Of a DNA stretch of 56,557 bases, positions 26,006 through 35,222 are shown in pieces. Positions within the stretch are counted from its first letter, which is position 1. The number at the start of each line of letters is the position of its first letter. Below the pieces are notes generated by a model, which had not been told where the DNA came from, ran no database searches, and saw nothing but the letters and a program-made list of their open reading frames with translations. Made by a program: the position numbers and the translations under genes. Location of the stretch: contig NZ_SWDV01000047.1 of the NCBI RefSeq assembly GCF_005877905.1, forward strand, positions 1 through 56,557, written 5' to 3'. Source of the stretch: Pseudomonas nicosulfuronedens (GTDB lineage: Bacteria > Pseudomonadota > Gammaproteobacteria > Pseudomonadales > Pseudomonadaceae).

Positions 26006-26890
26006 CGCCAGCAACCAGTCATGGAACAGCTGCGCCGCCGGTGACAGCTGGCGGTGGCGCAGGGATACCAGGTATTCGCCGCGCTCGGTGACCATGGCCA
26101 GATCAGTCACCCTTTGCATCTCGCCGTTAGCCACTGCTTCGTCGGCCATGAAGCCCCAGGCCAGGCCGATGCCCATGCCCTGTTGCACGGCGCGGTAGGC
26201 GAGGGTGAGCTGGTTGAACACCGGGTCGCTTTCGGCCGGCTGGTAGTCCTTGCCGAAGTGGCCGAACCAGTCGTGCCAGTCCAGGCAGCTCCAGGCCGAG
26301 GTATCCAGCTGCACCAGCGGGGCGGCGGCGAGCTGCTCGAGGGTGGTGATGCGGGTGGCATCGAAGTCCGGCCGGGCGACGGGGTAGACCACTTCCGGCA
26401 GCACGAAGCGGCTGTCCAGGGTGGTCCAGTCGCCCCCGCCGTAGAGGATGCCCAGGTCGAAATCCACCAGGCTGGCTTCGTCCATCTCGTTGATCGCGTG
26501 AACATGCACCGCAATGCCCGGATGCGCCTTGTTGAACTCGATCAGCCTGGGAAACAGCCAGAACTGCGCCATGGCATGGGTCGCCAGTACCGACACGGCG
26601 TTGCTCTGGTGAACGTTGCGGATGCGCCGCACGCTGTGTTGCAGACGGTCGAGGAGCATGTCGACGGTACCCAGCAGTTCGACGCCGGCAGCGGTGAGGG
26701 TGACGCCACGGGGTTTGCGCTCGAACAGCGGCACCTTGAGGCTGTCTTCCAGCGCGCGCATCTGCTTGCTTACCGCGCTCTGGGTGAGGAACAGCTCGGT
26801 GGCGGCCTGGGTGAAGCTGCCATAGCGGCCCACGGCCTCGAAGGTGATGAGGGTTTCCAGAGGCGGCAGGGTGCGCAGGTAACGGCTGAT
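25976..26890 (-). CDS. LysR family regulator (GcvA-like), apparent ATC start
   Basis: The helix-turn-helix is LETLITFEAVGRYGSFTQAATELFLTQSA, written here in part, then an effector domain that ends SLGLDETPA. A start at the internal GTG 26833 would cut the first helix. The natural N-terminus reads (I)SRYLRTLPPLETL, and the codon at the expected start is ATC (26890-26888), placed 7 bases after GGAG. No ATG, GTG or TTG lies in frame between there and the helix. With ATC the protein has 304 residues, the family length. The GcvA/AmpR-type branch is suggested by LPPLETL. It is divergent from the EamA gene and likely controls it. Confidence 0.82.
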   Translation of the reverse strand: MSRYLRTLPPLETLITFEAVGRYGSFTQAATELFLTQSAVSKQMRALEDSLKVPLFERKPRGVTLTAAGVELLGTVDMLLDRLQHSVRRIRNVHQSNAVSVLATHAMAQFWLFPRLIEFNKAHPGIAVHVHAINEMDEASLVDFDLGILYGGGDWTTLDSRFVLPEVVYPVARPDFDATRITTLEQLAAAPLVQLDTSAWSCLDWHDWFGHFGKDYQPAESDPVFNQLTLAYRAVQQGMGIGLAWGFMADEAVANGEMQRVTDLAMVTERGEYLVSLRHRQLSPAAQLFHDWLLASLGLDETPA

Positions 26891-27027
26891 GGCGGCTCTC
26901 CGGTGAAAGGTCTTAGGTATTCCTACGGGGAATGTCTCGGTGCGGATTTATCCTTGGTCAGAACCTATCACAACCGCTACCGTGGCGGCTCTTTATGGGC
27001 ATTCACCGAAGTATCGAGGTTGTTGGA

Positions 27028-27978
27028 ATGAAGCGCGGGGTGGTCTACGCAGGCATGGCAGGGGCAATCTGGGGCGGGGTGATTCTCGCGCCGTCGCTGG
27101 TGCCGGAGTTCAACCCGCTGTTGATCAGTTCCGTGCGCTTTGCGCTGTATGGCGCCATCTCGCTGCTGATTGCCTTGCCGGTGGCACTGGGCCTGATGCG
27201 CCGGGTCAGCCGCGACGACCTGATGATACTGATACGCCTGTCCCTGGCCGGCAACCTGTTGTACTTCGCGCTGCTCTCGGCAGCGGTGCAGTTCGCCGGG
27301 GTGGCGGCAGCCTCGCTGATCAACGGCATCATGCCGCTGGCGATCGCCTACCAGAGCCGTTCCGAGCAGGATTCGCTGCCGCTGTCGCGGATGAAGTTGC
27401 CACTGGTGCTGGTCGCGCTGGGCATCCTCTGCATCAACCTGGATCCAACGGCCTTGATGGCCTCCGGCAGCACGCCGGGCGAACGCATCCTCGGCATTGT
27501 CTGCGGCTTCTGTGGCGTCGCCTGCTGGTCCTGGTACGCCAGCGCCAACGCGCGCTACCTGAAGGCCAGTCACTTCAACAGCCACGAGTGGTCGACCCTG
27601 ATCGGCGTGGTCACTGGCGCGATGGCGGTGGTGCTGGCGGGCTTGGGCGTGCTGATCGCACCCCAGGCGGTGCCCTCGGGCATTTCCTCGGAGCGCTGGA
27701 TGGTGTTCCTTTGGGTGTCACTGTTCCTTGCCGTGTTCGGTTCGTGGGTCGCCAATGGCCTGTGGAACGCTGCCACGCGGCGCCTGCCGATGAGCCTGGG
27801 CGGCCAGCTGATCGTCTTCGAGACGCTGTTCGCCTGCGCCTATGCCTACATCAACGAGCAGCGGCTGCCGGGTCCGGTGGAGGCGCTGGCCATCGTCCTG
27901 CTTACCGTCGGAGTGCTTTGGGCCATCGGTCTGCACCGTGCGCCGGCAGAGGCTCCGGCACGCGCCATGGAGTCCTGA
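27028..27978 (+). CDS. EamA/DMT family transporter
   Basis: This 316-residue protein has ten hydrophobic segments in two EamA halves (MAGAIWGGVILAPSLVPEF at the first helix; AVFGSWVANGLWNAATRRLP in the second half). The family exports metabolites such as amino acids. ATG 27028 follows TTGGA and gives the family length; an upstream in-frame ATG at 26932 would add a polar 32-residue tail. Transcribed divergently from the LysR gene. Confidence 0.85.
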   Translation: MKRGVVYAGMAGAIWGGVILAPSLVPEFNPLLISSVRFALYGAISLLIALPVALGLMRRVSRDDLMILIRLSLAGNLLYFALLSAAVQFAGVAAASLINGIMPLAIAYQSRSEQDSLPLSRMKLPLVLVALGILCINLDPTALMASGSTPGERILGIVCGFCGVACWSWYASANARYLKASHFNSHEWSTLIGVVTGAMAVVLAGLGVLIAPQAVPSGISSERWMVFLWVSLFLAVFGSWVANGLWNAATRRLPMSLGGQLIVFETLFACAYAYINEQRLPGPVEALAIVLLTVGVLWAIGLHRAPAEAPARAMES

Positions 27979-27979
27979 T

Positions 27980-28678
27980 TCAGGCCGTGGGGCTGCCTTC
28001 CAGGCGCGGGCTCCAGTCCTCCACTGCGCCGTTCTCCAGGCGTCTGGACAGGGTGCGGCGCCAGTTCGGCGGCAAAGGCAGTTCCAGGCATTCACGCAGC
28101 ACATCGGCGTCCACGCGTTTGTTGAACAGCACGGTGGATAGCCGCTTCAGCGACCACTCGGCATGGGGCCGCTCGACCAGTTCCAGTATTGCGCCGGCGG
28201 CCACCGCGCCTTCCTCCAGGACGCGGTAGTACCAGCCGGTACGCCCGGACTCCTGCACCCGCAGGGCCATCTGCGCCACCTCGAAACGGTCGTTGAGCTT
28301 CCAGCAGGGCATGCGCCCCTGGGACACCTCCAGCAAGGCCGTGCCAGCACGGATGCGGTCGCCCAGGCAGATATCCGCTTCGGTCCAGCCGGTGGTGCTG
28401 AAGTTCTCGCCGAATGCGCCGGGCCGGCCCAGCAGCCGATGCTCGCCCAGCTCGGTGGCCCAGTCCGCATAGTGCTCGCGGGGATAGTGGTGGATGGCCT
28501 TTTCGATGCCGCCGTGCACGCGCAGGTCGCCTTGCTCGTCGTTCTCCAGCCCCAGCGTGGTCACCGCCAGACTGGCCTGACGCGCTTGCTTGGCGATGGC
28601 GCTGCGCGAGCCTGGGCGAGTGAAGGGCACGGCTTTGCCGGTGAGGAGGGCGTCGAGGGAAACGGCGGGCAGGCTCAT
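27980..28678 (-). CDS. MOSC domain protein, YiiM-like
   Basis: This 232-residue protein has the MOSC features GGIEKAIHHYPREHY, RPGAFGENFSTTG and QGRMPCWKLNDRF, where the Cys is the molybdenum-cofactor ligand of this family. YiiM-type proteins reduce N-hydroxylated compounds such as 6-hydroxylaminopurine, using a partner electron donor. ATG 28678 gives the standard length. It converges with the EamA gene with one base between stops. Confidence 0.85.
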   Translation of the reverse strand: MSLPAVSLDALLTGKAVPFTRPGSRSAIAKQARQASLAVTTLGLENDEQGDLRVHGGIEKAIHHYPREHYADWATELGEHRLLGRPGAFGENFSTTGWTEADICLGDRIRAGTALLEVSQGRMPCWKLNDRFEVAQMALRVQESGRTGWYYRVLEEGAVAAGAILELVERPHAEWSLKRLSTVLFNKRVDADVLRECLELPLPPNWRRTLSRRLENGAVEDWSPRLEGSPTA

Positions 28679-28810
28679 GACGGGATTCTCGGGCTCGGAA
28701 ATGGTATCGACCAAAAACTACCTGGACAAAATCTGCCAGGACGGTAGGCTTTGTCAATGTTTCGATTCGATACTAAGTACTCTTCCCGTTCAATTTCGCG
28801 AGAGCCCGCC

Positions 28811-29050
28811 ATGCAGAAATACCGCCTCATCGTCCGGCGCCACGGCCAGTTGCTTGGCCATTTCGATTCCGACCAGCCCTGGGCGAAGGAGGCGGTGGGC
28901 AGCATCGCCTGTTGCCTGGGGGAGCTGGGCTACGGCCTGGAACTGCTGGTGGCCGACAGCGAGCGCCGGCTGCTGGAAAGCTCGCCGTCGGGCATCAAGG
29001 TGCTGGCCAGCGAGCCGCTGTATCGGCCGATGCCGCTGGAAAGCCTCTGA
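28811..29050 (+). CDS. Small conserved-looking hypothetical protein (79 residues)
   Basis: The protein MQKYRLIVRRHGQLLGHFDS... is compact, with a beta-rich first part and a helix (AKEAVGSIACCLGELGYGLE), then a strand with SERRLLES. I do not recognise a family. The ATG at 28811 follows GAGAGC. The codon use matches its neighbours. It is divergent from the MOSC gene and alone on its strand; function unknown. Confidence 0.6.
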   Translation: MQKYRLIVRRHGQLLGHFDSDQPWAKEAVGSIACCLGELGYGLELLVADSERRLLESSPSGIKVLASEPLYRPMPLESL

Positions 29051-29097
29051 CGTGTTATCCGCCCTACAAGAGCGGGCTCCGCGTCTGGGGCCGGGCC

Positions 29098-29233
29098 CTG
29101 CGTAGGATGGCGTGGGGCGCGGCTATGCCCATCGATGCACATTGACCGGACTGTAGGAGCGAGCTTGCTCGCGAACCATTTTCCCGACGAATCCGGCGTC
29201 AAGCGGTTCGCGAGCAAGCTCGCTCCTACGAGA
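29098..29233. repeat. Inverted pair of dispersed repeats
   Basis: GTAGGAGCGAGCTTGCTCGC at about 29154 faces GCGAGCAAGCTCGCTCCTAC ending at about 29230, forming a long stem. Before them, CGTAGGATGGCGTGGGGCGC at 29101 matches the element at 21852. They fill the gap between convergent genes. Confidence 0.8.
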
Positions 29234-29258
29234 TCAAGAGCCCGGCAGAGCCGGTCGC

Positions 29259-30185
29259 TCACCCCAGTTTTTGCGCCAGTTCGCCGATGAACTGCCGCAG
29301 CCACTCGTGGTGCGGCTTGTTGTGTCGCGCGATGTCCCAGACCATGAAGCAGCGGAACGATGGCACCGGGAAGGGAACCGGGCTGACGCTCAGGTCGGTC
29401 ATCGCCGCATAGCTTTCGGCGGCGAAGCTGGGGATGGTCGCGATCACTTCGCTGCTCATCAGCGTCGTCAGCGCGCCGCTGAAGTGGGTGAAGGAAGCGG
29501 TGACGCGCCGGGCATAACCGGCGGCCTCGAACAGGTCGTCGATGAAGCCGCGCCGGCCATCGTAGGACACCCGCACGTGATTGGCGGCGAAGTACTCCTC
29601 CAGGGCGATGGGCTCGTCCGCCGCCCGGCCGCGAGGGCGGAACAGGCAGGAGTAGGACGAGGAGAACAGCACCTGGGACGAGTAGCTGGTGTTGAAGTCC
29701 TTGGGCTCGCTACAGATCACCAGGTCCATGTCCGGGTCCTGCAGGGACTGTTTCCACAGCGAACTGTTGCTCTGGTGAAAGGCGAAGCTCACACCCAGGC
29801 CGTCTGCTGCGGCAGCGTTGACGATGCGCGGCGCAAGGTAGGCCTCGATATCGTCGGACAGGCCGATGTTGAACACGTAGCTGGAGTCGTGGGCGGAGAA
29901 ATCCGGCTCGTTGCCCAGCACGCCGGAGATCGAGGTCAGCGCCTCGGCGATCTTGGGCGCCAGTTCCATGGCCTTGCGCGTGGGCTGCATGCCGGAGGCG
30001 GTGCGGATGAACAGCTCGTCGCCGAAATGCTCGCGCAGCCGGCGCAGTGCCGAGCTGACCGCGCCCTGGGTCACATGCAGCATGGCCGAGGCGCGGGTGG
30101 CGCTGCGCTCGGTCATCAGGCAATGGAAGGTGAGCAGCAGGTTCAGGTCGATCCGCGCGATATTACGTACGTTAATCCGGCTCAT
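29259..30185 (-). CDS. LysR family regulator (NahR/NodD-like)
   Basis: This 308-residue protein has the N-terminal NIARIDLNLLLTFHCLMTER helix-turn-helix typical of the NahR/LinR/NodD branch, then the two-lobed sensor domain. It is divergent from the MHS transporter and nitrilase genes with 68 bases between starts, so it is the likely activator of that pair, responding to a nitrile or carboxylate (inference). Confidence 0.9.
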   Translation of the reverse strand: MSRINVRNIARIDLNLLLTFHCLMTERSATRASAMLHVTQGAVSSALRRLREHFGDELFIRTASGMQPTRKAMELAPKIAEALTSISGVLGNEPDFSAHDSSYVFNIGLSDDIEAYLAPRIVNAAAADGLGVSFAFHQSNSSLWKQSLQDPDMDLVICSEPKDFNTSYSSQVLFSSSYSCLFRPRGRAADEPIALEEYFAANHVRVSYDGRRGFIDDLFEAAGYARRVTASFTHFSGALTTLMSSEVIATIPSFAAESYAAMTDLSVSPVPFPVPSFRCFMVWDIARHNKPHHEWLRQFIGELAQKLG

Positions 30186-30253
30186 ATTTCCTAATCGTTT
30201 GCCCTGCGGTCGTGGGGCTTCCTAGTCTGGCGTCCACACAACCATAACAAGGG

Positions 30254-31588
30254 ATGGAGAATCCTGTGGACGCGATTTCGCAAAGCTTGGGTGCTAGCAG
30301 CATCCGTACCAGGGGCGGGCAGTCGGACATCCGCAAGCGGGCCATGGCGGTCGGCATCGGCAACTTCATGGAGTGGTTCGACTTCGCCATCTATGGCTAC
30401 TTCGCCGCCGTCATCGGCATGCTGTTCTTCCCCTCCAGCGCGCCGGGCGTGTCGCTGCTCTCGTCGCTGGCGGTGTTCGCCGTGGGCTTCCTCTCGCGGC
30501 CCTTCGGCGCGTTGATCCTCGGCCCCATCGGCGACCGTTTCGGCCGCCGCGCGGTGCTGATCATCACGGTGTTCGGCATGGGCGTGTGCACCACCATCAT
30601 CGGTCTGTTGCCCTCCTATGAGGCAATCGGCATCGCCGCGCCGATCCTGCTGATCGCCATGCGCTTCATCCAGGGCATGATGGTCGGCGGCGAGTGGTCC
30701 AGCGCCGGCATCTACATTGTCGAGAGCGCACCGTCGAACCGCCGCGCCACCGCGGCCAGTGTGATCACCGGCACGGCCGGGCTGGCCTTCCTGTTCGGCA
30801 CTTTCACCGCCGCGAGCATTTCCTCGGCGCTGGACGATGCGCAGCTGGCGGCCTGGGGTTGGCGCCTGCCGTTCGTGGCGTCCATCGTGATGACCGGTAT
30901 CGCCGTGTTCATCCGCCGCAAGCTGGGTGATACCCCGGTGTACGAGGAAATGGTGCGCCAGCGTGATTCGCACAAGGCTCAAGCGCCGAGCAAAGCCGTG
31001 CGCCGCCGTGCCTTCATCACCACCTTCGCCTTCTCTGCGCTGTTCGGTGTGTCGCTCTACTACTTCATCACCTACGCCAACAACCACCTGGTCAGCACCG
31101 TCGGCATGCCGCGCAGCAGTGCGCTGTGGCTGTGCAGCATCGCGCTGGTGGTCTACGTCATCGTCAACCCGTTGATCGGCCGTCTGAGCGACAGCATCGG
31201 CCGACGCAAGCTGCTGCTGGCCGCGGCGGCTGCGCTGACGCTGCTGGCCTATCCGATCTTCCTGCTGCTCAACACCGGCCACCCGCTGGCGATTCTCCTC
31301 GGCCTGACAGTGATGGGCGTGCTGGTGGCGATCACGGCGGTCATGGACGTGGTGCTGCTGGTGGAAGTCTTCCCGGCATCGATCCGCTCCACCGGCGCTG
31401 CGCTCGGCCACAACCTGGCGCTGGCCATTCTCGCCGGCCCCGGTCCCTTCATCGCCGCCGCGCTGATCCGCCAGACCGGCGATGCGAATCTCCCTGCGGC
31501 CTATCTCGCGGCGGTGTCCCTGGTGTGCCTGGTGGTGCTGTGGAAGACCCTGCCGGAAACCCGCGACAACGACATCAGCCGCTTCTAG
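30254..31588 (+). CDS. MHS family MFS transporter (metabolite:H+ symporter)
   Basis: This 444-residue protein has twelve hydrophobic segments and the MHS signatures GNFMEWFDFAIYGYFA (first helix), ADRFGRR-type loop (GDRFGRRAVLI) and FIQGMMVGGEWSS. MHS members import organic acids, betaine or sugars-like solutes. It is 30 bases upstream of the nitrilase, so it may import a nitrile or its acid product. The start is the ATG after AAGGG. Confidence 0.9.
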   Translation: MENPVDAISQSLGASSIRTRGGQSDIRKRAMAVGIGNFMEWFDFAIYGYFAAVIGMLFFPSSAPGVSLLSSLAVFAVGFLSRPFGALILGPIGDRFGRRAVLIITVFGMGVCTTIIGLLPSYEAIGIAAPILLIAMRFIQGMMVGGEWSSAGIYIVESAPSNRRATAASVITGTAGLAFLFGTFTAASISSALDDAQLAAWGWRLPFVASIVMTGIAVFIRRKLGDTPVYEEMVRQRDSHKAQAPSKAVRRRAFITTFAFSALFGVSLYYFITYANNHLVSTVGMPRSSALWLCSIALVVYVIVNPLIGRLSDSIGRRKLLLAAAAALTLLAYPIFLLLNTGHPLAILLGLTVMGVLVAITAVMDVVLLVEVFPASIRSTGAALGHNLALAILAGPGPFIAAALIRQTGDANLPAAYLAAVSLVCLVVLWKTLPETRDNDISRF

Positions 31589-31618
31589 GTCTTCAATCCA
31601 GGAAATTCAGGAGTCCCC

Positions 31619-32548
31619 ATGACCCGTGTAGCAATCATCCAGGCCGCCTCCATTCCCTACGAGCCCATGGCCAGCGTCGAAAAGGCCGCCGGCATCCTGC
31701 GCCGCGTGGCGGAGCAGGGCGCGAAGCTGGCGGTATTCCCCGAGGCCTACATCGGCGGCTACCCCAAAGGCGCGGCTTTTGGCAGCGTGGTGGGCAACCG
31801 CAGCGCCGCCGGGCGCGATCTCTACCAGCGCTACGTCGAGGGCGCCGTGGCGCTGGACGGTCCGGAGCTGGCGGCGCTCGCCGAGAGCGTCGAGCAGACC
31901 GGCGTGACCACGGTGGTCGGTATCATCGAACGCTACGGCCGCACTTTGTACTGCACCGCCGTGACCCTGGTGCCCGGGCGCGGCATCGCCGGTTACCACC
32001 GCAAGCTGATGCCCACCGGACAGGAACGCCTGATCTGGGGTTTCGGCGACGGTTCGACCATCGAGCCGGTGGACACCGAGTTCGGGGTGCTGGGCAGCGT
32101 CATCTGCTGGGAGAACTACATGCCAGCGCTGCGCCAGGCCATGTATGCGCAGGGCGTGCAGCTGTACTGCGCGCCGACGGCGGATGATCGCCCGTCCTGG
32201 GCTGCGTCCATGCAGCACATTGCACTGGAAGGCCGGGTGTTCGTGCTCTCGGCATGCCAGGCGATCCGCCTCGGCGAGTACCCGCAGCAACACCGCGAGG
32301 CGTTCGGCCTGACGCACCAGGAAGACGACTACGTGATGCGTGGCGGCAGCATGATTGTCAGCCCGCTGGGCGAGGTGCTGGCCGGGCCGGTGTTCGACTG
32401 CGAGACCGAGCTGTATGCGGACCTCGACATGGGCCAGCTCAGCCAGGGCAACCTCGACTTCGACGTCTGCGGCCACTATGCGCGGCCGGACGTGTTCGAG
32501 CTCAAGGTCAATACCGCACCCCTGCGCGCGGTGACTTTCGAGGGTTGA
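31619..32548 (+). CDS. Nitrilase
   Basis: This 309-residue protein has the complete catalytic set: Glu42 in FPEAYIGGYP, Lys129 in HRKLMPTGQER and Cys163 in VICWENYMP. The surrounding residues (MPTGQERLIWGFGDGS) are those of true nitrilases (EC 3.5.5.1) rather than amidases or carbamoylases. It converts a nitrile to a carboxylate and ammonia without free amide. Forms an operon with the MHS transporter; no downstream catabolic gene follows, so the product must enter other pathways. Confidence 0.9.
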   Translation: MTRVAIIQAASIPYEPMASVEKAAGILRRVAEQGAKLAVFPEAYIGGYPKGAAFGSVVGNRSAAGRDLYQRYVEGAVALDGPELAALAESVEQTGVTTVVGIIERYGRTLYCTAVTLVPGRGIAGYHRKLMPTGQERLIWGFGDGSTIEPVDTEFGVLGSVICWENYMPALRQAMYAQGVQLYCAPTADDRPSWAASMQHIALEGRVFVLSACQAIRLGEYPQQHREAFGLTHQEDDYVMRGGSMIVSPLGEVLAGPVFDCETELYADLDMGQLSQGNLDFDVCGHYARPDVFELKVNTAPLRAVTFEG

Positions 32549-32555
32549 TGGCGAT

Positions 32556-32581
32556 AGCCCGGCACCGACGGGGGCCGGGCT
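32556..32581 (+). terminator. Probable terminator after nitrilase
   Basis: The arms are AGCCCGGC and GCCGGGCT with a 10-base loop, followed by TGCTTTGCT. The T-tract is imperfect. Confidence 0.55.
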
Positions 32582-32589
32582 TGCTTTGC

Positions 32590-33594
<1,005 letters not shown>

Positions 33595-33697
33595 TCAGTC
33601 CTGAAGCGGGAAGGGCAGGATTGCCCGGCGAAACGTCTGGAATGGACTTTACTCAAGGACTTCGCGGGTGATTAGACGGGCAAAAGCGCATTCGCCT

Positions 33698-33746
33698 ATG
33701 AGCCTGGCTCATGGGTTATCGCCGGGCATTCATGAGGTTGCCTCAT
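33698..33746. promoter_or_regulatory. Tandem LysR-type (T-N11-A) operators
   Basis: Two related 15-bp palindromes lie in the 258-base divergent region: ATGAGCCTGGCTCAT at 33698-33712 and ATGAGGTTGCCTCAT at 33732-33746. Each fits T-N11-A with a dyad, and the centres are 34 bp apart (about three helical turns), the geometry of a LysR tetramer. The LysR gene at 36298 in the same block is the natural candidate to bind them. The rest of the region holds no gene. Confidence 0.7.
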
Positions 33747-33831
33747 AGGTCCAAACGCGTTTTGCCCCTTAATCGCAGGTCCGGCACGGCCTAGCATGGT
33801 CCATCAGTTCACTGGCCAAGCGGAGAACACC

Positions 33832-34161
33832 ATGAACGAACCAGCCTCCACCGCCCACAAGGCTTTCGGCGACATCGCCCCGGCGCTGGCCGACTACACC
33901 GACCAGGTGCTGTTCGGCGATGTCTGGGAGCGCCCCGGCCTCTCGCCACGCGACCGCAGCCTGGTCACCGTCTCCAGCCTGGTGGCGCGCTATCAGGCCA
34001 ACGAACTCCATTTCCACCTGGGCAAGGCGCTGGACAACGGCTTGACCCGCGAGGAGCTGATCGAGGCCATCACCCATCTGGCTTTCTATTCCGGCTGGCC
34101 CACTGCCTCAACTGCGCTGGGCGTTGCCCGCCGCGTGTTTGCCGAGCGCGACGCCGCCTGA
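33832..34161 (+). CDS. Carboxymuconolactone decarboxylase / AhpD-like protein
   Basis: This 109-residue all-helical protein (LSPRDRSLVTVSSLVARYQANELHFHLGKAL, here given in part) is of the CMD family. The CxxC of the AhpD peroxidase branch is absent, so it is not a thiol peroxidase. Small proteins of this type accompany aldo-keto reductases and may act on quinone or lactone compounds. GCGGAG precedes the ATG at 33832. First gene of a probable operon with the reductase 10 bases downstream. Confidence 0.85.
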   Translation: MNEPASTAHKAFGDIAPALADYTDQVLFGDVWERPGLSPRDRSLVTVSSLVARYQANELHFHLGKALDNGLTREELIEAITHLAFYSGWPTASTALGVARRVFAERDAA

Positions 34162-34171
34162 GGAGTACTCC

Positions 34172-35176
34172 ATGCAATACCGTTACCTGGGCCGTAGTGC
34201 CCTGAAAGTCTCGCCCCTGTGCCTGGGCGCGATGATGTTCGGCGGCGAAACCGATGAGCCAACCTCGCGGCGCATCATCGACAAGGCCTTCGAGCAGGGC
34301 GTCAATTTCCTCGACACGGCTGACGTCTATCACAAGGGTCGCTCCGAAGAGGTCGTCGGACGCGCAGTAGCCGCCCACCGGGATGACTGGGTGATCGCCA
34401 GCAAGTTCGGCAACGCCCTGGGCGATGGCCCGAACCATCGCGGCCAGTCGCGCAAGTGGATCTACCAGTCGGTGGAAGACAGCCTTCGCCGGCTGGGCAC
34501 CGACTACCTGGACATCCTCTACTTCCACCGCACCGACGTCGATGCGCCGCTGGAAGAAGGGCTGCGCGCAGTGGGTGAGCTGATCCGCCAGGGCAAGGTG
34601 CGTTACTACGGTCTGTCCAACTTCCGTGGCTGGCGTATCGCCGAGGTGGTGCGCCTGGCCGACCAGCTGGGCATGGACCGACCGATCTGCAGCGAACCGT
34701 TGTACAACCTGGTGGACCGCACCGCAGAGGTCGAACAACTGCCCGTCGCCGGCCACTACGGCATCGGCGTGGTGCCCTACAGCCCGCTGGCCCGTGGCGT
34801 GCTTACCGGCAAGTACCGGTCCGGCGCCGAACCGCCCGCGGATTCCCGCGTCGGCCGTGGCGACAAGCGCATCCAGCAGACCGAATGGCGGCCCGAATCC
34901 CTGCAGATTGCCCAGCGCATCGCTGAACACGCCGTCGTCCGTGGTACCACCCCGGCTGCCTTCGCCCTGGCCTGGGTGCTGAACAATCCCCTGGTCAGCT
35001 CGCTGATCGCGGGGCCGCGTACGGAAGAGCACTGGGACGGTTACCTGCCGGCGCTGGACTTCGAACTGACCGCCGAAGACGAAGCCTTCGTGAACAGCCT
35101 GGTGCCGCCCGGCCATGCCTCCACGCCCGGCTATAGCGATCCTGCCTATCCCGTCGAAGGCCGCCCGGCCCGTTGA
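34172..35176 (+). CDS. Aldo/keto reductase, second copy type
   Basis: This 334-residue protein has the catalytic Asp and Tyr in FLDTADVYH, Lys in VIASKFGN and His in LYFHRTD, plus cofactor segment SLIAGPRTEEHWDGYL. It differs clearly from the reductase at 32590 and is not a duplicate. AGGAG lies 8 bases before the ATG. It is in an operon with the AhpD-like gene before it and the alcohol dehydrogenase after it. Confidence 0.9.
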   Translation: MQYRYLGRSALKVSPLCLGAMMFGGETDEPTSRRIIDKAFEQGVNFLDTADVYHKGRSEEVVGRAVAAHRDDWVIASKFGNALGDGPNHRGQSRKWIYQSVEDSLRRLGTDYLDILYFHRTDVDAPLEEGLRAVGELIRQGKVRYYGLSNFRGWRIAEVVRLADQLGMDRPICSEPLYNLVDRTAEVEQLPVAGHYGIGVVPYSPLARGVLTGKYRSGAEPPADSRVGRGDKRIQQTEWRPESLQIAQRIAEHAVVRGTTPAAFALAWVLNNPLVSSLIAGPRTEEHWDGYLPALDFELTAEDEAFVNSLVPPGHASTPGYSDPAYPVEGRPAR

Positions 35177-35222
35177 ACCCACCCTTTGAACCGATCCATT
35201 CGCAGTGTCAGGAGCAATGCCG

